From Gemmatimonadaceae bacterium (GTDB lineage: Bacteria; Gemmatimonadota; Gemmatimonadetes; Gemmatimonadales; Gemmatimonadaceae), in NCBI GenBank assembly GCA_016720905.1, contig JADKJT010000030.1, forward strand, positions 248,001-312,000: 64,000 bases of DNA, given 5' to 3'. Both the position numbers and the translations under genes were made by a program. Shown here one piece after another: positions 44,819 through 54,666 of this stretch. The first letter of the stretch is position 1. Each line of letters begins with the position of its first letter. Under the pieces are notes generated by a model, which was given only the letters and a program-made list of their open reading frames with translations, ran no database searches and had not been told where the DNA came from.

Positions 44819-45118
44819 TCAAACGTAGCGGAGACTTTCAGTGTCGGGCTTGAGCACGCGAACGATCTCCGAGGGTGAAGCGCCCGCCACATCGCGCAGG
44901 ATCACGCCGCCGCGCGGCAGCGAATCGTCGACCACGAGGACGGCCAGTTCCGATCGCCGCTCTGATACCACACGCACAAGCTCGCCATCGGTCACGAGCC
45001 GGATGAGGGCGTCCTCCGGGCGCATGCGGATCATTGGCCCGCGATCCGGGTCGCCGGGACGCGTGGCGATGAAGCCGATAACCTGCAGGGCCGGTGAAAA
45101 TCCGCTGTACTTGGCCAT
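44819..45118 (-). CDS. Small protein, possible double-psi barrel
   Basis: 99 residues. The pattern MRPEDALIRLVTDGELVRVVSERRSELAVLV is like the C-terminal molybdopterin-dinucleotide-binding barrel of large oxidoreductases (xxPxDAxxLGIxDGDxVxV), but only this small piece is present. No cysteine ligands. It lies eight bases after the STAS-like gene and before the PLP enzyme. Function unknown; the fold assignment is tentative. Confidence 0.55.
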   Translation of the reverse strand: MAKYSGFSPALQVIGFIATRPGDPDRGPMIRMRPEDALIRLVTDGELVRVVSERRSELAVLVVDDSLPRGGVILRDVAGASPSEIVRVLKPDTESLRYV

Positions 45119-45125
45119 GAGCTGT

Positions 45126-45683
45126 TCAGGACGCCTTGGGGAGCGTCCCCGGCACGACGTATCCCGTGTCGTGGTGCATGATCAATCGGCGGCGGAAGAG
45201 TTGCTCCAACAGGGCCTCGGTGTCGTCAGCGGTGGTGCCCAGGGCGGCCGACGCATCTCCCGCGCCGATGGGGCCCCCATCACGGACCAACTCCCACAAC
45301 CACCGCTCGGCCTCGCTGACACAGCCATAGAGTTCTGCCAATCCTTCGTGCCAAGCCACCAGCGCCAATTCGTGGCGCTCCAGGACCGTCTCGATCGGAT
45401 CGAGGTGCTCGCCGTGGATGCCGCGGAACAGGAGAAAGCCGGCCAGTCCATCCGTCTCCGCGTAGCGAAGCAGCAGCTTGGCCACGATCTCGTCCGCACA
45501 CGAGAAATCCAGCAGGTTCACCTGCGAGAAGTCGATGGTGGTCACCACCGGCGCGCCGATATCGACCACCTGTCGTTCGATGGCCGTGCGCACCGCCGCG
45601 CCGGTCGGTCGCGTCACCAGATTGGAATACAGGTCGCACACGGTGCCTCGCAACACCGAGCTGACGTCGATCAGATGACTCAT
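45126..45683 (-). CDS. STAS-like protein (DUF4325-like)
   Basis: 185 residues from ATG 45683, overlapping the ATPase stop as ATGA. The N-terminal 90 residues have a STAS-like alternation (VVTTIDFSQVNLLDFSCADEIVAKLLLRY), the type seen paired with GHKL ATPases. The C-terminal half is helical with a winged-helix-like stretch (ASAALGTTADDTEALLEQLFRRRLIMHHD). It could be an anti-anti-sigma-type partner or a regulator. No sigma factor is in the window. Confidence 0.7.
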   Translation of the reverse strand: MSHLIDVSSVLRGTVCDLYSNLVTRPTGAAVRTAIERQVVDIGAPVVTTIDFSQVNLLDFSCADEIVAKLLLRYAETDGLAGFLLFRGIHGEHLDPIETVLERHELALVAWHEGLAELYGCVSEAERWLWELVRDGGPIGAGDASAALGTTADDTEALLEQLFRRRLIMHHDTGYVVPGTLPKAS

Positions 45684-46636
45684 GTCTCGCGCTCGGACGG
45701 TCGCGGCCGTGCGCTGGACACCGGAGCGGACTTGGCGCGCGGCGTCGGTTCTCCGATGCGCTCCGGTATCGTGATTTGCATCTGTGCGCCCGGAAAATAA
45801 GGCAGCGATTCCGTCATGGGCACATCTTCGTCCCACTCGGGTGTAATCGCAAGACGCGCGGTGCCGCTGCGCACGGTGAGCTTTCCCTGCCACCGTCCCA
45901 CGAACCGACGAATGCCGGCGAGTCCCTGGCCCCGCCCGTGGTCGCCGTGACGAAAGCGGCTGACGGCGCGCAGCACGGCGTCTTCCAGTGCCATCGCATC
46001 ATCCCATCGATCGCTGACGCGATGTCCCGGCGCACTCTCCAGCGATCGCCGGAATCCGACGCCCGCATCGCACACCGCGATCACCACCACCCGGCGTCCG
46101 AGCCGCCGAGCGTACTTGTAGGTCTGCACGGCGACCCAACCACCTTGGCCCGCGTGCTCGACGATATTCTGGCACGATTCGCTGAGCGTCATGCCGAATG
46201 CGCCGGTGATGGCCGTATCGAGCCCCAACTGGCCATGCAGAATGTCCGCCGCCTTCTGCTGAATGCGCCCCACCACCCCATGCACGTCGTCGCTGCGCAC
46301 GATGGGCGTGATTTCCAGCAGCACATCGGACTCGTGCGCGTCGCGCGCACGCGGTACGGCTCCGTGCAATTCGAACAGCTCACCGGCATGACGGAAGAAT
46401 CCGGTGCGTGACCAGTACGACAGCGTCTCCGGGTGCTCTGGGACCGCGAACGCCATGCGGTCTTCGCGCGATTGCGCCAGACAGAGCAGGGCAGTCAGGC
46501 CGTAGGGCGACGCCCAACGCGCATGTCGCGCGTCGACCAGGATCTTCTGCCCTTCGGGCACCGGCGCCAACTGCTCGATGACGTGTTCAAACGTCTGTTC
46601 ATCGAGGGAAGGCGGCACGCTGATCACGGTGGTCAC
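45680..46636 (-). CDS. GHKL ATPase with N-terminal STAS-like domain
   Basis: 318 residues from GTG 46636 (GTGA overlap with the kinase gene). The first 95 residues look STAS-like (ILVDARHARWASPYGLTALLCLA). From about 130 onward a GHKL-type ATPase follows: N-box ESCQNIVEHAGQG, G1 VCDAGVGFR, G2 DHGRGQGLAGI. The tail is Pro/Ser/Arg-rich. The layout is that of anti-sigma or signalling ATPases. The next gene is a STAS-like partner, so the pair may form a partner switch. Confidence 0.78.
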   Translation of the reverse strand: MTTVISVPPSLDEQTFEHVIEQLAPVPEGQKILVDARHARWASPYGLTALLCLAQSREDRMAFAVPEHPETLSYWSRTGFFRHAGELFELHGAVPRARDAHESDVLLEITPIVRSDDVHGVVGRIQQKAADILHGQLGLDTAITGAFGMTLSESCQNIVEHAGQGGWVAVQTYKYARRLGRRVVVIAVCDAGVGFRRSLESAPGHRVSDRWDDAMALEDAVLRAVSRFRHGDHGRGQGLAGIRRFVGRWQGKLTVRSGTARLAITPEWDEDVPMTESLPYFPGAQMQITIPERIGEPTPRAKSAPVSSARPRPSERET

Positions 46637-47676
46637 GTCGTGCTGAGCTCTCCCCGAAGGTGTTGCGCGAGTCCCGTCGCGCCGCGGTGTTCGACATTGC
46701 GGGATGCCGCGCGATTCGCGGCGCCGATGGCATCCGTGAACATATCACCCGCAAGCAGTCGGGAGAAATGGGTCGCACCCCAAACATCGCCACAGCCGGT
46801 GGGATCACCGGGACCATCAACGCGTGGCGCAACCGAGGGAACGAGTCCCGTGCGCACGGCGCCCATCGCGCCGCTTCCGCCACGCGGCGATGTGGACAGT
46901 GCCGAAGTGTGACCTGACAGACGCGGAATATCGGACAATCGCTCGATGCCTGGCGCGGCCACGTAGACGGCGCCTCGCTTGCCCAGGGTGACACACAGGC
47001 ACGAAACACCCGCCGCCATCGCCGTCGCCGCCAGCGCCATCGAGTCCGGCGCCATCATCTGCATCTCCTCCTCGTTCACCTGCAGCACGTCAAAACAACC
47101 GCACCACGCCGCGACGTCCGGCAGGGGACGGGCCACGCGAAGCCCGTCGGCCTGCACGGCCATCACCAGCATATGCAAGTCACAGTAGATCGGACCGCGA
47201 AAGTGCGCGCGAATCAACTGCGTGGTGGACAGGTCAAGCTCCCAGCCGCTGAGGAAGTTGATGTACAGCGCATCGAGGCGCGCGCTGTCGAGGACCGGCT
47301 TGAGTCCGAGCCATGTCCACCCCGGTACGCCACCGGACAGATGCTCCGTACGGCGCTCATCGTCGAGATACCGGAGCTCGACGCGATTGTTCGGTTGCGG
47401 CACTTCAATCAACGCCGCGTCGGGTGCGATGTGGTGCAGCGAGCGGCAGAACGTCCGACCGCGCTCGGCGAGATCCGCGCCGATCTTGCACAGTGGAACG
47501 ATCTCCCAGTCGTCGGACAATGCCGCGTCGAGTCCCGACAGGGTATAGGTGATGCCGCCCCACTCTTCGACCGGCACCGCGCGGCGATCACGCCCATGAA
47601 TGACATCCCAGACAAATGAGCCGATGACGCCAAGGCGTTTCCGCGCCGGTCTGGCGCCGGATCGCCCCTGCGTCAT
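46633..47676 (-). CDS. PfkB-family carbohydrate kinase
   Basis: About 347 residues from ATG 47676; ATG 47703 is a longer option. PfkB fold: RLGVIGSFVWDVIHGR at the start, GGITYTLSGLDAALSDDWEIVPLCKIG, VNEEEMQMM, VTLGKRGAVYV and the catalytic/anion-hole signature PGDPTGCGDVWGATHF with Asp. This is a ribokinase/fructokinase-type sugar or nucleoside kinase; substrate unknown. It follows the ROK gene by a few bases and overlaps the ATPase gene by four. Confidence 0.87.
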   Translation of the reverse strand: MTQGRSGARPARKRLGVIGSFVWDVIHGRDRRAVPVEEWGGITYTLSGLDAALSDDWEIVPLCKIGADLAERGRTFCRSLHHIAPDAALIEVPQPNNRVELRYLDDERRTEHLSGGVPGWTWLGLKPVLDSARLDALYINFLSGWELDLSTTQLIRAHFRGPIYCDLHMLVMAVQADGLRVARPLPDVAAWCGCFDVLQVNEEEMQMMAPDSMALAATAMAAGVSCLCVTLGKRGAVYVAAPGIERLSDIPRLSGHTSALSTSPRGGSGAMGAVRTGLVPSVAPRVDGPGDPTGCGDVWGATHFSRLLAGDMFTDAIGAANRAASRNVEHRGATGLAQHLRGELSTT

Positions 47677-47683
47677 GAGCCGA

Positions 47684-48679
47684 TCATTGGGAAGCGGCTC
47701 CATGCTGCGCGATGAACGTGGCCACGGCACCCACCACACCCGCCGTTCCCGGCAGGATGCCCGGCACGATGCGGCAGGCGTCAACCGCCGGTTTGAACGC
47801 GCGACGCCGGACTTCGGCGCGCAAGGGACCAAAGAGCGCTTCGCCGGCCTGCGTCACGCCACCGGCAATCACGACAACATCCGGATTGAAGATGTTGAGC
47901 AGATTGGCGAGCCCGGTGCCAAGAAAGCGCGCCGTGTCGCGTACGACTTCGGTGGCGACCGCATCCCCCTGCGCGGCGGCTTCGTAGACGATGGCGGCCG
48001 TGATCCGTGACACGTCGCCGCCCACCAGATCGGGAAGGATCGACACCTGCTCGTACGACAAGGCCTCGCGTGCCCGTTCGGCGATGGCGGTGCCGGACGC
48101 ATACGCCTCAAGGCACCCGTAGTTGCCGCATCCGCAGCGGCGCCCGGTCTGGTCGATGGTGGTGTGTCCGATCTCTCCCGCCATGTCGCTGGACCCATGA
48201 TACAGCTTGCCATCGAGAATCAGTCCGCCGCCGATGCCGGTACCGATGGTCACGCCAATCACGTTGCGGCCGCCCTTGGCCGCACCAATCCACCACTCGC
48301 CGTACGTCGCGCAGTTGGCGTCGTTATCCAGCGCTGCGGGAAGTCCGGTAAGCGCCGTAATGCGATCACGCAGAGGCACCATGTGCCAGCCCAGATTCGG
48401 CGCCACCAAGACGATGCCGGCCTCGCGATCCAGTGGACCCGGCGCGCCGATGCCGACGCCGCGAAAGGCGTCTCGCGCGACCCCGGTTTCCTGCATGGTG
48501 ATGTCCACGGTTTCGTTCACCATGCGGGCCATGCGCGCGATCACGGCATCCGTGCCTTCCGCCGCCTGAGTTGGTTCGGAGCGCAGTCCGTGCTGTCGGG
48601 TGCCGTCAGCGGACATGGCACAGACCACGATATTGGTGCCGCCGAGGTCGACGCCGACGATGAATTGGGAGTGAGCCAT
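47684..48679 (-). CDS. ROK-family sugar kinase (glucokinase-like)
   Basis: 331 residues from ATG 48679. ATP-binding VGVDLGGTNIVV at the N-terminus, GIGAPGPLDRE, LDNDANCATYGEWW, GVTIGTGIGGGLI and the zinc-binding ROK motif GHTTIDQTGRRCGCGNYGCLEAYAS. Length and motifs match bacterial glucokinases, which phosphorylate glucose at C6, but other hexoses are possible. Adjacent to a PfkB kinase. Confidence 0.9.
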   Translation of the reverse strand: MAHSQFIVGVDLGGTNIVVCAMSADGTRQHGLRSEPTQAAEGTDAVIARMARMVNETVDITMQETGVARDAFRGVGIGAPGPLDREAGIVLVAPNLGWHMVPLRDRITALTGLPAALDNDANCATYGEWWIGAAKGGRNVIGVTIGTGIGGGLILDGKLYHGSSDMAGEIGHTTIDQTGRRCGCGNYGCLEAYASGTAIAERAREALSYEQVSILPDLVGGDVSRITAAIVYEAAAQGDAVATEVVRDTARFLGTGLANLLNIFNPDVVVIAGGVTQAGEALFGPLRAEVRRRAFKPAVDACRIVPGILPGTAGVVGAVATFIAQHGAASQ

Positions 48680-48745
48680 GGCAGGTAAGATAACCATTCC
48701 ACCGATGCCAGCCATCCGCTGATCGGTGTCTCGCCACCCCGTGGA

Positions 48746-49798
48746 CTAGTCGCGCCTGAGCGGCGTGACACGATCAGCGACCGACTGCGCACTGATGTCG
48801 CGCATGCATCGCCAATGTCCCAACGGGCACTGCTGCGGGCCATGCGCCCCGCACGGTCGGCACGCAAGGCCACGTCGTTCGACAACCTCCTGCACCTCGG
48901 CGAGCGGACCGAATCCGAAGGCCGGAATTGTTGGGCCGAACACGGCAAGGGTCGGCGTGTTCATGGCGGAGGCCAGATGCAAGGGTGCCGAATCATTGGT
49001 GACCAGCACCCGGGCGCGGGACAACAGCACGGCCGACGCGAGTAACGACAATCGGCCCGTGGCGTCGATCACGGGAGCGCCGCCTTGTGAGGCCACCGCC
49101 GCCGCGATGTCGGATGCGAGCGGCCCATCCGATGCGGCACCAAGAACCACCAACCGGACGGGCACGTGTGCGGGCGACGCACCGGGATCGCCGCGTGCAA
49201 CCAGCATCGCGGCCAATTCGGCGTACGACGGCCAACGCTTGGTTGCCCACACACTGCCCGGCGCAAAGGCGATAAGCTGATCGCCGGTGGACACGCCGGC
49301 CGACGACAACAGCGCCTCGACTTGCCCGACATCGCGGGCCCCCGGATGCAGCGTCGGGCGGACCCTCGGGGCCGGCTCGATGACACCGGGTGGCGAGGCC
49401 AGTTGCCACAGACGTTGCGCGTGGTGCAGGGACGCATCAAACGACACCCGTCGGGTATACAGCAGGCGACCTGGCGATGTCGCGAATCCCACCCGAACGG
49501 GAATGCCCGCGAGTCGGGCGATGGCCGCTGTGCGCAGCGATCCTTGCGCCAGGTACGCGGTCCGGGCGCCGACGGCCCGCGCCGCCCGTGCCACGCGCTG
49601 CATGCCGCGCAGGCCGCGATCGGTGCCGCGCTTGTCGAACACAATCACCGACGCCACGGCGGGATGATTGTCCAGAAGTCCCGCATTGGCCGGTGTCGCG
49701 ACCACGTGGACCGGCCCCCTCGCCGCCAACCGCTCGATCAGCGGTGTGGTGAGGATCATGTCGCCAAGAAACGACGTCTGAATGACGAGGCTGGTCAC
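48746..49798 (-). CDS. Glycosyltransferase family 9 (heptosyltransferase-like)
   Basis: 350 residues from GTG 49798. Rossmann-type GT-B: VIQTSFLGDMILTTPLIERLAARGPVHVVAT at the start, PGSVWATKRWPSY in the middle and VTNDSAPLHLASAMNTPTLAVFGPT, the GT9 donor site. C-terminal RRGLACRPCGAHGPQQCPLGHWRCM is Cys-rich. Similar to WaaF/RfaF, which adds heptose to the lipopolysaccharide core; here a role in surface glycans is inferred. Directly follows lepA. Confidence 0.88.
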   Translation of the reverse strand: MTSLVIQTSFLGDMILTTPLIERLAARGPVHVVATPANAGLLDNHPAVASVIVFDKRGTDRGLRGMQRVARAARAVGARTAYLAQGSLRTAAIARLAGIPVRVGFATSPGRLLYTRRVSFDASLHHAQRLWQLASPPGVIEPAPRVRPTLHPGARDVGQVEALLSSAGVSTGDQLIAFAPGSVWATKRWPSYAELAAMLVARGDPGASPAHVPVRLVVLGAASDGPLASDIAAAVASQGGAPVIDATGRLSLLASAVLLSRARVLVTNDSAPLHLASAMNTPTLAVFGPTIPAFGFGPLAEVQEVVERRGLACRPCGAHGPQQCPLGHWRCMRDISAQSVADRVTPLRRD

Positions 49799-49803
49799 CC
49801 TAC

Positions 49804-51600
<1,797 letters not shown>

Positions 51601-51775
51601 AACGGAGGACCGGCTGGATGAAGGCGACAGGGGCAGCCTTGAAAGATAACCAAGGGGGGAGGGTGGAGGGTACGTCGCGGTGGCCGCTGCCCGGAAAGCC
51701 AACTCCGGACGGCTTTCTCACAAACCTTCGGGGTGGCCCATGGTCCCGGCCCCCACACCGTGTCACTTTTGGGGG

Positions 51776-52684
51776 ATGTCCGCACCACGCGCCGACCAAT
51801 TGAACCCCGCGGTCCTTGCCGCCCTCGGCCACCTGGAACTGGTGGCACGCTGGGCCGTGGACGGATTCATCACGGGATTGCACCGGTCACCGCGCAAGGG
51901 GTTCAGTGTGGAGTTCGCCGAGCATCGACCCTACATGCCGGGCGACGATCTCCGGTATCTCGATTGGCGCATTGCCGCCCGTGCCGATCGGTGGCTGGTC
52001 AAGCAATTCGAGGAAGAGACCAACGCGCGCGCGGTTCTGGTGCTCGATACCAGCAAGTCCATGCAGTGGACCGGCGATCCGTCCCGACTCACCAAGCTGG
52101 CGTATGCCGAACACCTGATGGCGGCGTTTGCCTTGTTGTTGTTGCGACAGCGCGATGCCGTCGGACTGGTGCGCTTCGATGCCGGCTTGCGGAACGTGAT
52201 CCCGCCGCGCGCGCAGCGCGCGCAGTGGCGACGGCTGGTGGCCGCGCTGGATGAGCCGGGAGGCGGCGACGCGTCGGATGTGGCGGGCGCCATGATGCAG
52301 GCCGGACGTATCGTGCGTCGACCGGGGTTTGTGGTGGTCATTTCCGATTTCCTGGTGGAGCCCGGGCCCGTGGCGGACGCGGCACGTACACTGCGCGCGC
52401 GCGGACACGAAGTGCTGATGGTGCATGTGATGGATCCCGCCGAGCGGGATTTTCCGGAAGCGGGTGAGGCGCGGTATCGCGATCCTGAATCAGGACTGGA
52501 AGTGCCGGCCGCTCCGTCGGATGTGCGGGCCGCCTATCAGGAGACCGTGCGAGAAGCGTTGGACGAGTGGCGCGCCGCGCTCGGACGCGCCGGAGCGCGT
52601 TACGCCGTGGCGACCACCGATGAGCCGTTCGGCAAGGCCCTTCGGTTGCTGGTGGGTGCCAACGGTCGTGGAGCGATGATTTGA
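51776..52684 (+). CDS. DUF58 / von Willebrand A-like protein
   Basis: 302 residues from ATG 51776 after GGGGG. DUF58 signature: HRSPRKGFSVEFAEHRPYMPGDDLRYLDWRIAARADRWLVKQFEEETNA, then VLVLDTSKSMQW with a DxSxS metal site, and LLLRQRDAVGLVRFD. Such proteins are usually next to a MoxR ATPase and VWA proteins of the Bat type. No MoxR is in the window. The next gene follows after 13 bases. Confidence 0.92.
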   Translation: MSAPRADQLNPAVLAALGHLELVARWAVDGFITGLHRSPRKGFSVEFAEHRPYMPGDDLRYLDWRIAARADRWLVKQFEEETNARAVLVLDTSKSMQWTGDPSRLTKLAYAEHLMAAFALLLLRQRDAVGLVRFDAGLRNVIPPRAQRAQWRRLVAALDEPGGGDASDVAGAMMQAGRIVRRPGFVVVISDFLVEPGPVADAARTLRARGHEVLMVHVMDPAERDFPEAGEARYRDPESGLEVPAAPSDVRAAYQETVREALDEWRAALGRAGARYAVATTDEPFGKALRLLVGANGRGAMI

Positions 52685-52697
52685 TCGGGCATTCGTG

Positions 52698-54635
52698 ATG
52701 GGGTTTCTCGCACCGGCGTTTCTGTTTCTGGCCGCGCTGGCCGGTGTCCCGCTCTTGGTGCACTTGCTGCGTCGGCGCGTCAGTCGCACTGTGGATTTTC
52801 CTGCGGTGCGGTACCTCGCGCGTATGGAGCAGGAGCACAGCCGCGAACGCAAGTTGCGCCACCGACTGTTGCTGTTCCTGCGGATGCTCGCGGTACTGGC
52901 GCTGGCCGCGGCGGCCGCGCGGCCCATCGCGCGTTGGGCCGGGCTCGGACACGCCCCCGTGGCGGTGGCCGTGGTCATCGACAACTCCATGAGCAGCGGC
53001 GCCGTCCATGACGGACGAGTCGTCCTGGATGACTTACGGAATGACGCGCGCAGTCTGTTGCGGGCTCTCACACCGGATGATCGCGCATGGTTGATCACGG
53101 CCGACGGTCGCGTCATCGGCGGCGCGGTTTCGGCGCTCGAGGACGCGTTAACCGCCATGCATCCGCTGGGTGGCCGCGGCGATCTGGTCGCGGCGACGCG
53201 CCGTGCAATGACACTGGTGCGCAGCGGGGCGCCGCGGGCGCCAGTGGTCACCATCCTGTCGGATGGACAGGCCACCGCCTGGTCGATGTCCAGCAGCGAT
53301 ACCGCGGCGTCCCGCGTGCTCGAGGTCGGCGACGTGCCGGTCCAATTGTTGACTCGGCCGCGGAGCGTGGTTCGGAATGCCGCCGTGGTGGACGTGCGTG
53401 CGGATCCGGCACGTTGGACACCGGCCGGTGCGGTGGCGTTTGCTGTTGTCTCGCCGGATTCGGCTGCGTGGCGCATCTCGCTCGACGGCCGCACGGTCGC
53501 CCGGGGGACCGCGCCGCCGGCAACGGCTGACGCCCCTCAGCATCTGGCGCAAAAGTTGGCCAGCACGTCAATCGGGTGGGTTCGGGGCAGCATTGAACTC
53601 GATGCCGATGAGTTGCGTGGTGACGATGCCCGCTGGTTTGCCGTGAGGGTGGCCCCGCCACCGGCGGTGATGGCGCGTGCCGAAGGCGGACCATTTCTGT
53701 CCGCAGCATTGTCCACGCTCGTGGAGGAAAAGCGACTGGAACGCGCGACGGCGGGCGGGCGCGGCGTCGTTACGGTGTCCGGTGCTGATGCACCCGTTGC
53801 CAGCGGACCGGCGTTGCTCACGGCGCCGTCTGACCCGGTGCGGGTGGGGGAAGCCAATCGCACGCTGGCGAGACTGGGAATTCCCTGGCGTTTCGGGGCC
53901 ATCGCCCGGGACGTGGTCCTCATGCGGGGCGCCCCGGCACTCGAAGGCGTGTCGGTGCGCATTCGGTACCCGTTGCAACGATCACCCGGCACGTCGTCGG
54001 CTGGCGGAGGCACGGACACCCTGGCGACCGCCGGCGGTACACCGTGGGCGGTGGCCGGCGACGGGTATGTCCTGCTGGCGTCACCCATCGATCCTGAGGC
54101 CACGGACCTGCCGTTGCGTGCAGGCTTCGTGCCGTGGCTGCTCGACGCGCTGTCGCGTCGGTTGGGTGACGACGGACAAATCATTGAGGCCACGCCCGGA
54201 CAGCATCTGGTTGACCGCACATTCAGCACGGCATCGGGATTGGAACGCCCCGATCGCACGGTGGTCCCCATGTCGGGCGATCGCTTGACGGTGCCCAACG
54301 AAACCGGTGTGTACTTTCTTCGGCGGCAGGCCCTTCGGATCGGTGCCATCGTGGTCAACGCGGAGGCCATGGAATCGGACCTGCGTGCCGAACCCGTGAC
54401 GGACATCGGTCAGGCATTCCGCCGTCGCGTCAGTGGTCGATTTGCGGGGGTCGACACGGTGGTCGGATCATGGCGCACGCGGGCGCTCAATCAGGCCGCC
54501 GGTCGTTCACTGCTCACACCACTGGTGGGGATCGCCCTGTTGGCGCTGTTGCTGGAAGCGTGGTTCTCGCGCGGGGCGTCGGCTTCGACCACCAATCCGC
54601 GCGATCCAGACATCGCCGTCGCGCGCGCCGCTTGA
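52698..54635 (+). CDS. BatA-like membrane protein with VWA domain
   Basis: 645 residues from ATG 52698 (GTG 52695 is an alternative). The N-terminal segment FLAPAFLFLAALAGVPLLVHLLRRR is the BatA membrane motif (TIGR02226-like), with a second helix near residues 55-75. A VWA-like domain follows with VVIDNSMSSG and TILSDGQATAW, and one C-terminal membrane helix (LTPLVGIALLALLLEAWF). Probably works with the DUF58 protein in the envelope. The middle part is not recognised. Confidence 0.87.
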   Translation: MGFLAPAFLFLAALAGVPLLVHLLRRRVSRTVDFPAVRYLARMEQEHSRERKLRHRLLLFLRMLAVLALAAAAARPIARWAGLGHAPVAVAVVIDNSMSSGAVHDGRVVLDDLRNDARSLLRALTPDDRAWLITADGRVIGGAVSALEDALTAMHPLGGRGDLVAATRRAMTLVRSGAPRAPVVTILSDGQATAWSMSSSDTAASRVLEVGDVPVQLLTRPRSVVRNAAVVDVRADPARWTPAGAVAFAVVSPDSAAWRISLDGRTVARGTAPPATADAPQHLAQKLASTSIGWVRGSIELDADELRGDDARWFAVRVAPPPAVMARAEGGPFLSAALSTLVEEKRLERATAGGRGVVTVSGADAPVASGPALLTAPSDPVRVGEANRTLARLGIPWRFGAIARDVVLMRGAPALEGVSVRIRYPLQRSPGTSSAGGGTDTLATAGGTPWAVAGDGYVLLASPIDPEATDLPLRAGFVPWLLDALSRRLGDDGQIIEATPGQHLVDRTFSTASGLERPDRTVVPMSGDRLTVPNETGVYFLRRQALRIGAIVVNAEAMESDLRAEPVTDIGQAFRRRVSGRFAGVDTVVGSWRTRALNQAAGRSLLTPLVGIALLALLLEAWFSRGASASTTNPRDPDIAVARAA

Positions 54636-54666
54636 GTTCACTCGCACCGCAGGTTGCTGGTCTCTG

